Source of the DNA: Myxococcales bacterium | GTDB lineage: Bacteria; Myxococcota_C; UBA6777 | DNA length: 7,782 nucleotides | Direction: 5' to 3' | NCBI GenBank assembly: GCA_027005175.1 | Contig: JALTMC010000097.1 | Location: forward strand, 1 to 7,782 | Part shown: piece by piece, positions 1 through 6,481 of the stretch | How the letters are laid out: each line of letters starts with the position of its first letter | Position numbering within the stretch: position 1 is the stretch's first letter | The notes under the pieces: generated by a model | Told to the model about the DNA's origin: nothing | Database searches by the model: none | The model's input: the letters and a program-made list of their open reading frames with translations, nothing else | Position numbers and translations under genes: made by a program

Positions 1-1632
1 TGTTGGTAGCCTCCACCCTTTGCACCTCACATAGTTTTCGTGCGATACCGCTTTGCACTTCACTTTCTTTCCGGCCCCATTGCACTGAAAGCACTTCGGC
101 AGCCCCTGTAAATCCGATAGCTTGTTTGCAAACGACGCTGCCTCATGCCAGCTCACCTTCTCCACCGGGCATCTTCCACCACAACTCTTGAAATAAGACG
201 GATTGTACCTCATCACACTCTGATACTGTCCCTGCGTTACCTCTGTTTGCATCATCCAAAACCCACGACTGAATCCCACTTGATGGACTGGCTTCTCGTC
301 GCTGTACCATCTTTTGCATTTGCTGAGACCATAATATTTTGCACAATCTTTGATCACCATGCTTGTTTCGCTTTTTGGTGACCCCATTGTGAAGCTTCCT
401 TTGGGTATCCACACTTTCTTGGCTCCTGCTAGCTTTCGGATACCTCGCACTGTTCCTGGGGACAGAGATGGGGTTGGGCTTACCACTACAGCACCAAAAT
501 TAGGAACGGAGACTGCTGCGGGCCTCCGCGCCACTGGCTCTGTCACTCTTCTTGCTAGCCTTTCCAGCCTTACGGTCTTCCGTCTCTGTTCATTCACAAA
601 TACACGCAATCTTGTTTCTTCCCATACCTTATAGCCTCTTAGGTGCACCTTCACCCGCCTTGCTCCTGCTTTCACCTTTACCCGCAATGGTGTTTCTCCC
701 ACATCATCACCATCCACCCATACCTTTGCACCTTTCGGAATACTTACAATATAGAGCCACCCCTTTTTTTCTTGTTTTGGTTTTGGGAATGACAACGGGA
801 TCTCTCCAGAGATATTCCCTGCCAGCACTGGATTTTGCCGATGTCTTCGCAGCTTCCATGCCAGTGTTCTCACGCGCGATCGGATATGTTGCCATGCTTC
901 TATCAGCGTCACCACCCCGTCTGTATTGTAGTCGGCCGCTCCCTCCAATGCCTCTTTCAACGCAAAACTAAATACCCCCTGTCGCAGCTTCTTGTGTTCC
1001 AGGCTCGACTGGGCTTGCCGGGATGATGCGATATACACCTGCCCCTTCCCTTTGTATTGATACGGGTTCACGCGAGGGATCGCACGAAGCCCTTTCAATC
1101 CTCGAATTCCTTTCACCCCTTGTCCGCTCTGACAGGCATCGGCAAATACCACCTTCCGGTTGGTTCCCAGAGATGACATCCACCCATTCACTGTTGTGTA
1201 AGGTAACGCTGTCCCCTCCACATCTGAGGGCTTTGTGTTGTACAACAACCAATACGATGTCCCATCGATCGACACACCATGCCCTGAAAAGAATACCATC
1301 AACGAGTCCACCGGGCGAATTCGCTTCTTCAGCCGTCGAATGACTTTCCATATTCGCGAACGCACAGCCCGGCGACCATACAAGACATATACATTCCGAG
1401 ACGGCACTCGCCCCACCCCAGTCAGCACACGACGCAATGTTCTGAGATCATTCCACGTATACTTCAAGGTTGAAAAGTTTCGAGGGTACTGGTACCTTCC
1501 GACACCAATCAACAGCACATAGACCTGTCCTTTTGAAGCCCGTCGTGCTTCTGCCTCATCCTCCAGCATAGAGAACCCTGTTAGTGCAAACAACAATGAT
1601 ACCCAGCTCGTCAAAAAGAGAGAGTTCTTCAT
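1..1632 (-). CDS. Exported caspase-like protease fused to PEGA and FGE-sulfatase (SUMF1) domains, 3' end cut by window edge
   Basis: The frame is open for 544 codons from ATG at 1632 to the left edge, with no stop. The start follows a strong GGAGGA site six bases upstream. Residues 1 to about 29 form a signal peptide. Residues 35-260 are a C14 caspase-like domain: VLLIGVGRY opens it, the catalytic pair is His118 in FFSGHG and Cys167 in DACQSG, and the p10-like part has YIASS, GVFSFAL and ADYNTDGVVT. The acidic GDExDGxDE loop of metacaspases is absent. Residues 291-359 are a PEGA domain (VDGDDVGETPL). From about 405 an FGE/SUMF1 domain starts (WIPKGSFTMGS, TEVTQGQYQSVM, CPVEKVSWHEA) with a Cys-rich CFQCNGAG insert, and is cut at GWRLPT just before the usual EAEWE. 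A cysteine peptidase role is inferred from the dyad. Whether the FGE part keeps its catalytic cysteines lies outside the window. Confidence 0.93.
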   Translation of the reverse strand, partial: MKNSLFLTSWVSLLFALTGFSMLEDEAEARRASKGQVYVLLIGVGRYQYPRNFSTLKYTWNDLRTLRRVLTGVGRVPSRNVYVLYGRRAVRSRIWKVIRRLKKRIRPVDSLMVFFSGHGVSIDGTSYWLLYNTKPSDVEGTALPYTTVNGWMSSLGTNRKVVFADACQSGQGVKGIRGLKGLRAIPRVNPYQYKGKGQVYIASSRQAQSSLEHKKLRQGVFSFALKEALEGAADYNTDGVVTLIEAWQHIRSRVRTLAWKLRRHRQNPVLAGNISGEIPLSFPKPKQEKKGWLYIVSIPKGAKVWVDGDDVGETPLRVKVKAGARRVKVHLRGYKVWEETRLRVFVNEQRRKTVRLERLARRVTEPVARRPAAVSVPNFGAVVVSPTPSLSPGTVRGIRKLAGAKKVWIPKGSFTMGSPKSETSMVIKDCAKYYGLSKCKRWYSDEKPVHQVGFSRGFWMMQTEVTQGQYQSVMRYNPSYFKSCGGRCPVEKVSWHEAASFANKLSDLQGLPKCFQCNGAGKKVKCKAVSHENYVRCKGWRLPT

Positions 1633-1638
1633 CCTTAC

Positions 1639-1644
1639 TCCTCC
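1639..1644 (-). promoter_or_regulatory. Ribosome binding site of the caspase-PEGA-FGE gene
   Basis: The minus strand reads GGAGGA six bases before ATG 1632. It decides against the in-frame ATG at 1656, which would add eight residues before the signal peptide. Confidence 0.8.
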
Positions 1645-1700
1645 TGGTATTGGCATAAAATGGACACAACCACGCATTGCCTCCTTTGATGTGCAAGCTT

Positions 1701-1740
1701 TCTTCCTCAGAGTGGGGTTTTAGCCCCACACTGAGGAAGA
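1701..1740. repeat. Long perfect-armed hairpin (REP-like palindrome)
   Basis: Arms 1701-1710 and 1731-1740 (TCTTCCTCAG / CTGAGGAAGA) are exact inverted copies. After one A-A mismatch (1711/1730) the stem continues with 1712-1717 pairing 1724-1729 (GTGGGG / CCCCAC), leaving a six-base loop TTTTAG. Neither side has a proper T-run, so it is not a textbook terminator by itself. Its GTGGGG...CCCCAC core recurs at 1832-1849. Confidence 0.75.
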
Positions 1741-1759
1741 AAAACCCGACTGAAGTCGG
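1740..1759 (-). terminator. Likely Rho-independent terminator after the FGE/C2-like gene
   Basis: On the minus strand CCGAC-TTCA-GTCGG forms a five-pair stem with a four-base loop, followed at once by GTTTTTC. It lies about 160 bases past the stop codon at 1921 and before the next gene's start at 1632. The stem is short, and it sits among other palindromes, so it may equally be one unit of the repeat cluster. Confidence 0.5.
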
Positions 1760-1782
1760 CTCAGGAATTTGTTTTTCCTGAG
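1760..1782. repeat. Hairpin CTCAGGAA / TTCCTGAG
   Basis: Arms 1760-1767 and 1775-1782 are exact inverted copies around the seven-base loop TTTGTTT. It directly abuts the proposed terminator stem and forms part of the same chain of palindromes. Confidence 0.6.
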
Positions 1783-1793
1783 GGGCAAAGTGT

Positions 1794-1849
1794 TCAGAGT
1801 GCCCCGAAGGGGTAGTTCCGAAATCCTCAGAGTGGGGATTCATCCCCAC
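1794..1849. repeat. Two further TCAGAGTG-headed hairpin units
   Basis: TCAGAGTG occurs at 1794-1801 and 1827-1834, and a third time at 1707-1714 inside the long hairpin. Each copy leads into or is followed by a GC palindrome: CCCC-GAA-GGGG at 1802-1812, and GTGGGGA-TTCA-TCCCCAC at 1832-1849. Segments 1705-1729 and 1825-1849 share CCTCAGAGTGGGG and CCCCAC and differ only in the six-base middle. This marks a repeated element, not chance palindromes. Confidence 0.65.
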
Positions 1850-1850
1850 G

Positions 1851-1903
1851 GATATACAAGGGATTTCGTTATCTCCATTTCTTTTACAGACTATCTGGTT
1901 CCC
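1851..1903 (+). repeat. Dispersed intergenic repeat, copy 1
   Basis: This stretch aligns without gaps to 7321-7373 with about 70% identity by eye. Both begin GATATACA, share ATCCATTT or TCCATTT in the middle, and end CTNTCNGGNTCCC. Here it lies just past the end of the minus-strand gene at 1921, whereas copy 2 lies between two plus-strand genes. It therefore does not keep one orientation relative to transcription. I know no family for it. Confidence 0.6.
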
Positions 1904-1920
1904 GAGGGTTGGAGTTTACC

Positions 1921-3615
1921 CTATTTGCGGACCAACTGAAAGACGATATTTTTGGCGTATGTTGTGCTGTTGTGAATATAGCGGCTAGCTTTGGCTGTTT
2001 GAGCCTGCGGTGGTGGTGTAAAGCGGAAAGAAAATCGCGTGATCAAGGATTTTCGGAAAAGGGGGTCACGATCGTAGATCGCGACAGTCACTTTGTCACC
2101 GAAAGCCAGACGAAGACGTTGGCCTTTTGACCAACTTGGGGCAAAGGTATCGGAGCGTTTTTTGAACGTAAGTGTTTGTCCTCGCGCTTTCACGATCACC
2201 TGTGGATCAGGTCGAAAATAACCTCTCGTTCGGGCAAAAGAGTGGATCTTTTGGTAGGTCGTCATCAAGAAATTCGCAACCTTCAGAAGCCGAAAAAGCG
2301 ACTTTTCTTTTGAACCACAGGTCCACTTACTTCCGGCCTTCCAGCAGTAACGATTGGATGCATCTTTCATCTGTTTGCGAAAAGCTCTGCGATAGGCGAG
2401 AAGTTTGAATTGGGGTAAACCACCCAAACGATCCCAATTTTTGCATTGGCTGTCACAGGGTGCGATTAACACTTCAGGGATACTCAAGGAGTAGGTATGA
2501 ACGACCGGGTGAGCTGAGGGGATCGCGACAAGAGCTTCCTCCTCGACTTCAACCATCTCTTCCACAGCAATCATCAGATTGGCTGGGGCATCTGCAGCAC
2601 ATCGAAACCCTGTCAGAGGTCCCTGAGTCTCAGGCTTGGCAAACATTTCGGCCTGAATCGCCAAAGAGATCGCCATCGACTGCCAGGAGCCTCCCAAGAT
2701 TTTACGGTGAGTGCATTGTCCCCTGGGATTGGCCTGAGCACAATCAGCCACCCACTCCTTCACATTGCCTGCCATATTCGTCATCCCAAAGGGTGAGTTT
2801 CCTGCTGGCAAACTACCCACAGGCCACGTTCTATCCCGATCACAACCCGCTTTGCCCTGACCGCGAAACACAGCACGCTCACAGGTTGGCTTTTGGCTAC
2901 CCCAAGGGTACATCCTATCACTCGCCCCTTGTGCAGCCCACCTCCACTCCTTTGCAGTTGGCAAACGCTTGCCTTGCCATTGGCAGAATCGCTTCGCCTG
3001 ATGCCAATTCACACAATTCACCGGATGATCACCACGACCGGGCTTTCCATAGTTACAATACTTACCTTTGGAAGAGGGTAAACTGCATTTTCCCGCCTTC
3101 ACACACGCCCGGTAAGCAGCCACACTAACCTCTGTGTGATCCAGCAAAAAATGAGAGATTAAATGCATCTCCTTTTCTCCTGCTTTTCCCAGCTTACCCA
3201 CTTTTGCTTTGGCCTTTTTCGCAACGCGAACAAGTAAGGTACCCGGCCACTTTTTTTTCAAAGAAGCCATCACCTTTGAATTGGCTTTTATCACTGTTCT
3301 GCGAACCTTACGCTTGCGCTTCACACGCTTATACCGTTTCCCTTTTTTCATCAATGGTACCGGCACAAACTGCTTCGAGCGAGCTTTGGGACGGGTATGC
3401 CGCTTGCTATTTTTTGTCGATGGTACCGGCATCAATTGCTTCGAACGTGTTTTGGGTTTGGCTTTTTTATTCGGCTTGGATTCTTTGGTCTTGTTTTGCT
3501 TTGCAGCAGAGCGAGGCTCCGTTCTGGATGGCTTTGCCCATACAGAGCCTACATACAACAACAAAGCAAAAAGGGAAAATCCACAACCAATGAATGTGTT
3601 TTTGTATAACCTCAC
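1921..3615 (-). CDS. Exported FGE-fold (SUMF1-like) protein lacking the catalytic cysteine pair, with a C-terminal CW/KWTC plus C2-like domain
   Basis: This 564-residue protein starts at GTG 3615, chosen for the AAAGGAG site eight bases upstream and the signal peptide that follows (hydrophobic 12-22, likely cut after VWA at 25-27). Residues 28-142 are very Lys/Arg-rich, with a 22-residue internal repeat (RSKQLMPVP at 57, RSKQFVPVP at 79). Residues about 148-342 are an FGE-sulfatase/SUMF1 fold: DHTEVSVAAYRACV, HPVNCVNWHQAKRFC, GKRLPTAKEWRWAA, MYPWGS, NMAGNVKEWVAD, ILGGSW and LTGFRCAAD. Between GGSW and GFRCA, where active FGE has two catalytic cysteines, there is none, so formylglycine formation is unlikely. 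An acidic linker (352-360) leads to residues 375-564, which match the neighbouring lipoprotein (5551-6285) almost without gaps. That part has CW...KWTC (424-433) and a C2-like strand pattern with PDP (469-471) and DRDP (515-518). Its role is unknown; a binding or scaffold job is inferred. Confidence 0.9.
   Translation of the reverse strand: MRLYKNTFIGCGFSLFALLLYVGSVWAKPSRTEPRSAAKQNKTKESKPNKKAKPKTRSKQLMPVPSTKNSKRHTRPKARSKQFVPVPLMKKGKRYKRVKRKRKVRRTVIKANSKVMASLKKKWPGTLLVRVAKKAKAKVGKLGKAGEKEMHLISHFLLDHTEVSVAAYRACVKAGKCSLPSSKGKYCNYGKPGRGDHPVNCVNWHQAKRFCQWQGKRLPTAKEWRWAAQGASDRMYPWGSQKPTCERAVFRGQGKAGCDRDRTWPVGSLPAGNSPFGMTNMAGNVKEWVADCAQANPRGQCTHRKILGGSWQSMAISLAIQAEMFAKPETQGPLTGFRCAADAPANLMIAVEEMVEVEEEALVAIPSAHPVVHTYSLSIPEVLIAPCDSQCKNWDRLGGLPQFKLLAYRRAFRKQMKDASNRYCWKAGSKWTCGSKEKSLFRLLKVANFLMTTYQKIHSFARTRGYFRPDPQVIVKARGQTLTFKKRSDTFAPSWSKGQRLRLAFGDKVTVAIYDRDPLFRKSLITRFSFRFTPPPQAQTAKASRYIHNSTTYAKNIVFQLVRK
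3288..3440. repeat. 66-base in-gene repeat in the basic region
   Basis: TGGTACCGGCA at 3355 recurs at 3421, exactly 66 bases away, followed in both by a similar stretch (CAANTGCTTCGA). It encodes the two RSKQ-x-x-PVP units of the basic region in the FGE-like protein. Limits are approximate; clear identity is confined to about 3352-3380 and 3418-3446. Confidence 0.5.
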
Positions 3616-3623
3616 AGCTTATT

Positions 3624-3630
3624 CTCCTTT
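3624..3630 (-). promoter_or_regulatory. Ribosome binding site supporting a GTG start
   Basis: The minus strand reads AAAGGAG eight bases before GTG 3615. The next in-frame start would remove the signal peptide, so this site settles the GTG start of the FGE/C2-like gene. Confidence 0.75.
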
Positions 3631-3635
3631 GGCTC

Positions 3636-3679
3636 ACAAGTTCCTTGAAAAGAGCCTACAAGTTCCTTGAAAAGAGCCT
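3636..3679. repeat. Perfect 22-bp tandem duplication upstream of the FGE/C2-like gene
   Basis: Bases 3636-3657 and 3658-3679 are identical (ACAAGTTCC...AAGAGCCT). The pair sits only 21 bases upstream of the GTG start at 3615, next to the ribosome binding site. It lies where a promoter, leader or operator would be, but I see no convincing -35/-10 pair. The rest of the 3616-3830 spacer shows nothing I can name. Confidence 0.85.
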
Positions 3680-3830
3680 ATCACTATCAGAATGGCAAAG
3701 TACGACGAAGCGACCAACGTTCCCATCTATATTTTGGTTGGAGGAAAGGAGTCCCAGAAACCGCCCGAGCAGGAGCAGAGAGAACTCAATCCAAAAATTT
3801 ACCTTGAAGTCCAATACAACAGCGAGCGGT

Positions 3831-5393
3831 TCAACGAACGATGGTGTATTGGAGTGTTACAGCGATCATCCTACCACGTCGCTTTCGACGATGGCGTCGT
3901 CGGCGTTGGCGTTGACGCCGCTGAATTCTATCCCGAATTTCGACATAAATTTTAGCCTTGCCGGAGGGATTTGTCTTTGCCGCTTTGTACAGCCGCATAA
4001 AGTCGGCCCGTACTCTTGAGGCAATCAACGTCACAGACTCGACAGAACCAACTTTACCTTTGATCTTGAATGCAGCCTTAGAGCCCCACCCTCCAGGAGG
4101 TAACATCACTGGGTGCGTTTTTCGAACATAATAATGTCTACTTCTTCTGCCCACAGTTGCATTGTAAACATCGGGAAATAACACAGTAACAGCACCATTC
4201 GCATCTTCTCCTATCAGCGCGATATAGCCGGGCTTCGTCAACTGAAAGGTAAACATGATCTCTTGGTGATTTTTGTACTTGGATGTGGGGTATCCTCTAC
4301 GATTGAGTATGTTCAAGGTCACACAAAACGAACCTCGACAACGAGTCGCTGATGTTCGTTGTAGAGTGGGAGCCGTCTCTAGCTGTGGCTGGGCCTGTAA
4401 TCCCTGAGGGCTTTGAGCAGAAAAGAGAGGCTGGTCGGTCACACCTTCTGCATTGGGGGTCATCGGCCATTGACGAGAACCATCTCTACGAACCAACGCC
4501 GCATTCATCCGACGTACCAATTGAGCCAGTGACTCATTCGGAAAACGTGAACCGAACGCCACCAAGTAGTGCGTCATCACACTATTCACACGACCTCCAA
4601 CATCATAGGCACGTTCGGAAGATAAACTCGCAGCAAGAAATGAAAAACGACGACGATTTCGACGGACTCTGCGACGAGGTCGAGGTTTCTGGGCACGATT
4701 CACTTGTGCATTACTTTGACGAACCTCCGTAACAATGCCACGAAAACCGTTGTAAGATTTGGAACCGGGAATATAACCTTTTTTATTGCCCTTCATATAG
4801 GGATTATCCCAGTATTTTGCACGTGATGCTTTCGCGACAATACTCAAGCTTTTGTAGCCAGTGCCACTATGGCAGCTATCCAAGATCACTGTCAGATTGT
4901 TGGACCGGACGGTCTTGATCCAAACCCCAATTTCATCATCGATCAGATGAGACGAGGGGGAAGCACCCACATCGTAGGGAATCAGTGTTTCATCCATACG
5001 ATCGGATTCATCACCGTTTGTATCATCCACACGAGACCCATGACCCGAAAAATAAAATACCGCTACATCATTGGGACCTGCAACACGTGCCAACCAGCGC
5101 ATCGCTTTCTGGATATCTTTCTTGGTTGCCTGACTATCTTTCAAAACTTTGATCTGAGTAAAGTGGTGAACCCTCCGCAAAAACTTGACCATCTTGTCAA
5201 CATCTTTTGGTGGACCACTGAGATTCGGAACTCCAGGATGCCGATACTTTCCAATCCCAACCAGCACTGCATACTTTTTGACTCCCTTGGCAGCAGCCCC
5301 CTTACTCTTACCTGCTTTTACCACAGGGGAAAGAACCAAGACCAAGCCAGCCACCAAGACTCCTACCATGTACATACTGATTCTTCTCATCAT
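3831..5393 (-). CDS. Exported metacaspase-like protease with DUF4384-like domain and Arg-rich tail
   Basis: This is a 520-residue protein. The frame is open back to GTG 5489, but the tandem ATG ATG at 5393/5390 follows AGGAG with seven bases of spacing and opens a clean signal peptide (hydrophobic about 8-23, likely cut at VKA), so 5393 is preferred. Residues 40-325 are a C14 metacaspase-like domain: YAVLVGIGKY, catalytic His118 in FYFSGHG, the acidic loop NGDESDRMDETLIPYD (126-141), IDDEI, and catalytic Cys174 in LDSCHSG. FSFLAAS and YDVGG follow an Arg-rich insert (about 238-249). Residues about 373-460 resemble DUF4384 (LTKPGYIALIGEDANGAVTVLFPD, then MLPPGGWGSKAAFKI). The last 30 residues are strongly Arg-rich (490-507). 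Known metacaspases cut after Arg or Lys; that this one does so is inference. The nearest relative in the window is the partial gene at 7388. Confidence 0.93.
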   Translation of the reverse strand: MMRRISMYMVGVLVAGLVLVLSPVVKAGKSKGAAAKGVKKYAVLVGIGKYRHPGVPNLSGPPKDVDKMVKFLRRVHHFTQIKVLKDSQATKKDIQKAMRWLARVAGPNDVAVFYFSGHGSRVDDTNGDESDRMDETLIPYDVGASPSSHLIDDEIGVWIKTVRSNNLTVILDSCHSGTGYKSLSIVAKASRAKYWDNPYMKGNKKGYIPGSKSYNGFRGIVTEVRQSNAQVNRAQKPRPRRRVRRNRRRFSFLAASLSSERAYDVGGRVNSVMTHYLVAFGSRFPNESLAQLVRRMNAALVRRDGSRQWPMTPNAEGVTDQPLFSAQSPQGLQAQPQLETAPTLQRTSATRCRGSFCVTLNILNRRGYPTSKYKNHQEIMFTFQLTKPGYIALIGEDANGAVTVLFPDVYNATVGRRSRHYYVRKTHPVMLPPGGWGSKAAFKIKGKVGSVESVTLIASRVRADFMRLYKAAKTNPSGKAKIYVEIRDRIQRRQRQRRRRHRRKRRGRMIAVTLQYTIVR

Positions 5394-5400
5394 AGGACTT

Positions 5401-5405
5401 CTCCT
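5401..5405 (-). promoter_or_regulatory. Ribosome binding site fixing the metacaspase start
   Basis: The minus strand reads AGGAG seven bases before ATG 5393. It favours this start over the GTG at 5489, whose extra 32 residues do not look like a signal peptide. Confidence 0.75.
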
Positions 5406-5550
5406 GCTCTTTGCTTCTGTTGAATAACAACTGAACAACCCCTCAAACAAAGTGGGGATGATTGTTACATTGTGCACCTCGATACTCACGACTTCTCACC
5501 TGTACCTGCTTTTCGACCCCAACAAGATCTGCCCAAACAAGCTTTGGATC

Positions 5551-6285
5551 TCAGGGGGTAGATACGCTCCTTTCGATTTTTCGAAACTCCAGGATAAACC
5601 GCTTGACCAAAAGATCTTTGTTCTCAACAAATCGAATTACCTTGCTACGTTGTGCCTCTTGAGAGGGCTGAAAGTGAATTCGAAGCAGTGTGATCGGTTG
5701 TTTGGCACCAAATGGATCGGCATCACTGATCCGAACAAAAAGAAAGTCGCCTATTTTGATTCGCAGGCGTCTCGTTTCGTCCCATTTGGGTGCATAAGTG
5801 TTGGAGCGCTCAGGAAATGTAACAGACTGTCCATTGACATACAACTCCACCACAGGATCGGGTCGATACACCTTGTTGTCTCTGGCGATAGCATCGATCT
5901 GCTTGTACAACCCTACAACAACACCCAAAAGCAGAGCGAGAACTGCTGTACTTTTAACTGCCGGGGTGCAGGTCCACTTCTCATTGGTATCCCACCAGCA
6001 CTGCTGGCTGAAAAGTCCTTTTGTCTTCTCACGAAAACGACGCTGTAGCTGACGAAGTTTGTCTTGCGGCAACGCACCCAATGAATCCCAACTTTGACCA
6101 TTGGCATCAGCAGGTGCTATCCATGCACTGGGTATACTCACTTCATATTCCGGCACACCTTCCACATAGGATCGCTCAGCATCGGACACATGCCGAAAGC
6201 AACTCGCTGCAACAACGGAAAAAAGAACCACAAGTAAGAACAACCACCTCATGGCTTTGTATTGACTTTGCGATCTCATCCACAT
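5551..6285 (-). CDS. Predicted lipoprotein with the CW/KWTC plus C2-like domain shared with the FGE-like gene
   Basis: Counted from ATG 6285 this is 244 residues. ATG 6279 (M3) is as likely, because AAGGG lies seven bases before it. A hydrophobic stretch (14-27) ends in VAASC with Cys29, a plausible though imperfect lipobox, which predicts a lipid-anchored envelope protein. Residues 47-236 align with 375-564 of the protein at 1921-3615, with about 70 identical positions and almost no gaps by hand. Shared landmarks are SIPxxxIAP, WDxLGxLPQxKL, CW..KWTC (96-106), YRPDP (140-144), GQxxTFxxRSxTxAPxW (152-168), RLRxxxGD and DADP (188-191). A further hydrophobic segment (114-125) differs from the relative and may be a buried helix. 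PDP, APxW and DxDP resemble the calcium loops of C2 domains; calcium binding is inference. The neighbouring metacaspase starts 157 bases downstream in the same direction. Confidence 0.85.
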   Translation of the reverse strand: MWMRSQSQYKAMRWLFLLVVLFSVVAASCFRHVSDAERSYVEGVPEYEVSIPSAWIAPADANGQSWDSLGALPQDKLRQLQRRFREKTKGLFSQQCWWDTNEKWTCTPAVKSTAVLALLLGVVVGLYKQIDAIARDNKVYRPDPVVELYVNGQSVTFPERSNTYAPKWDETRRLRIKIGDFLFVRISDADPFGAKQPITLLRIHFQPSQEAQRSKVIRFVENKDLLVKRFILEFRKIERSVSTP

Positions 6286-6377
6286 ACCCTTCGCTTACAA
6301 CCTTGTTTGTTGCTTTCTATTGTGACTCTTGTGACAAGCATCATCGCATTTGTAGGGGTAGACGTATTTCATACCCT

Positions 6378-6440
6378 CTTTCCGAAGTTTTCGGAAAGTT
6401 TGTGAACCAACTGTCTTTTTTGTAAAGGTTCTTTCCGAAG
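6378..6440. promoter_or_regulatory. Candidate operator: three CTTTCCGAA half-sites
   Basis: CTTTCCGAA at 6378-6386 faces its exact inverse TTCGGAAAG at 6390-6398 across a three-base gap. A third copy, CTTTCCGAAG, stands at 6431-6440, 42 bases before the preferred start of the OmpA-like gene. An inverted pair plus an extra direct copy is a common layout for a dimeric regulator with cooperative sites. A hairpin in the RNA is the alternative reading. Confidence 0.55.
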
Positions 6441-6469
6441 ATCTTATGGCACGGAAACAAACGTTTGAA

Positions 6470-6474
6470 AAGGA
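6470..6474 (+). promoter_or_regulatory. Ribosome binding site fixing the OmpA-like start
   Basis: AAGGA lies seven bases before ATG 6482. The upstream in-frame ATG at 6446 has only a weak GAAG nearby and would put twelve charged residues before the signal peptide. Confidence 0.7.
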
Positions 6475-6481
6475 TTTTTTG

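Larger units (their letters stand above)
6286..6481. promoter_or_regulatory. Divergent control region between the two gene blocks
   Basis: This spacer separates the minus-strand lipoprotein start from the plus-strand OmpA-like start, so it must serve both directions. It holds the CTTTCCGAA cluster (6378-6440), and, nearer the lipoprotein, the direct repeat TTGTGAC at 6320-6326 and 6329-6335, the second copy nested in the palindrome CTTGT-G-ACAAG (6328-6338). No clear sigma-70 type -35/-10 pair was found in either direction. Confidence 0.55.

Noticed and set aside
1556-1849. Minus-strand open frame of 97 codons across the palindrome cluster
   Set aside because: It translates the hairpins and overlaps the start of the caspase-PEGA-FGE gene in another frame; it looks like chance.
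1701-1849. Short regular palindromes read as a CRISPR array
   Set aside because: The units differ in length and spacing and there are no equal spacers or cas genes.
2460-3128. Plus-strand open frame of 222 codons
   Set aside because: It lies wholly antisense to the FGE domain, whose motifs are unambiguous on the minus strand; no ribosome binding site or domain was seen.
3656-3830. Minus-strand frame shifted by one that stays open past the metacaspase stop
   Set aside because: It has no start codon and is blocked by a stop just upstream inside the metacaspase gene. It does not continue DUF4384, so a frameshift is not supported.
3692-3955. Plus-strand open frame of 87 codons that begins in the spacer and runs into the end of the metacaspase gene
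   Set aside because: No ribosome binding site precedes it, and its second half is the antisense of the Arg-rich tail. No family resemblance was seen.
5434-5466. Weak hairpin AACAACCCC / GGGG...TTGTT upstream of the metacaspase start
   Set aside because: The stem needs a four-base bulge and an eleven-base loop and lacks a T-run; too weak to call a terminator or riboswitch.
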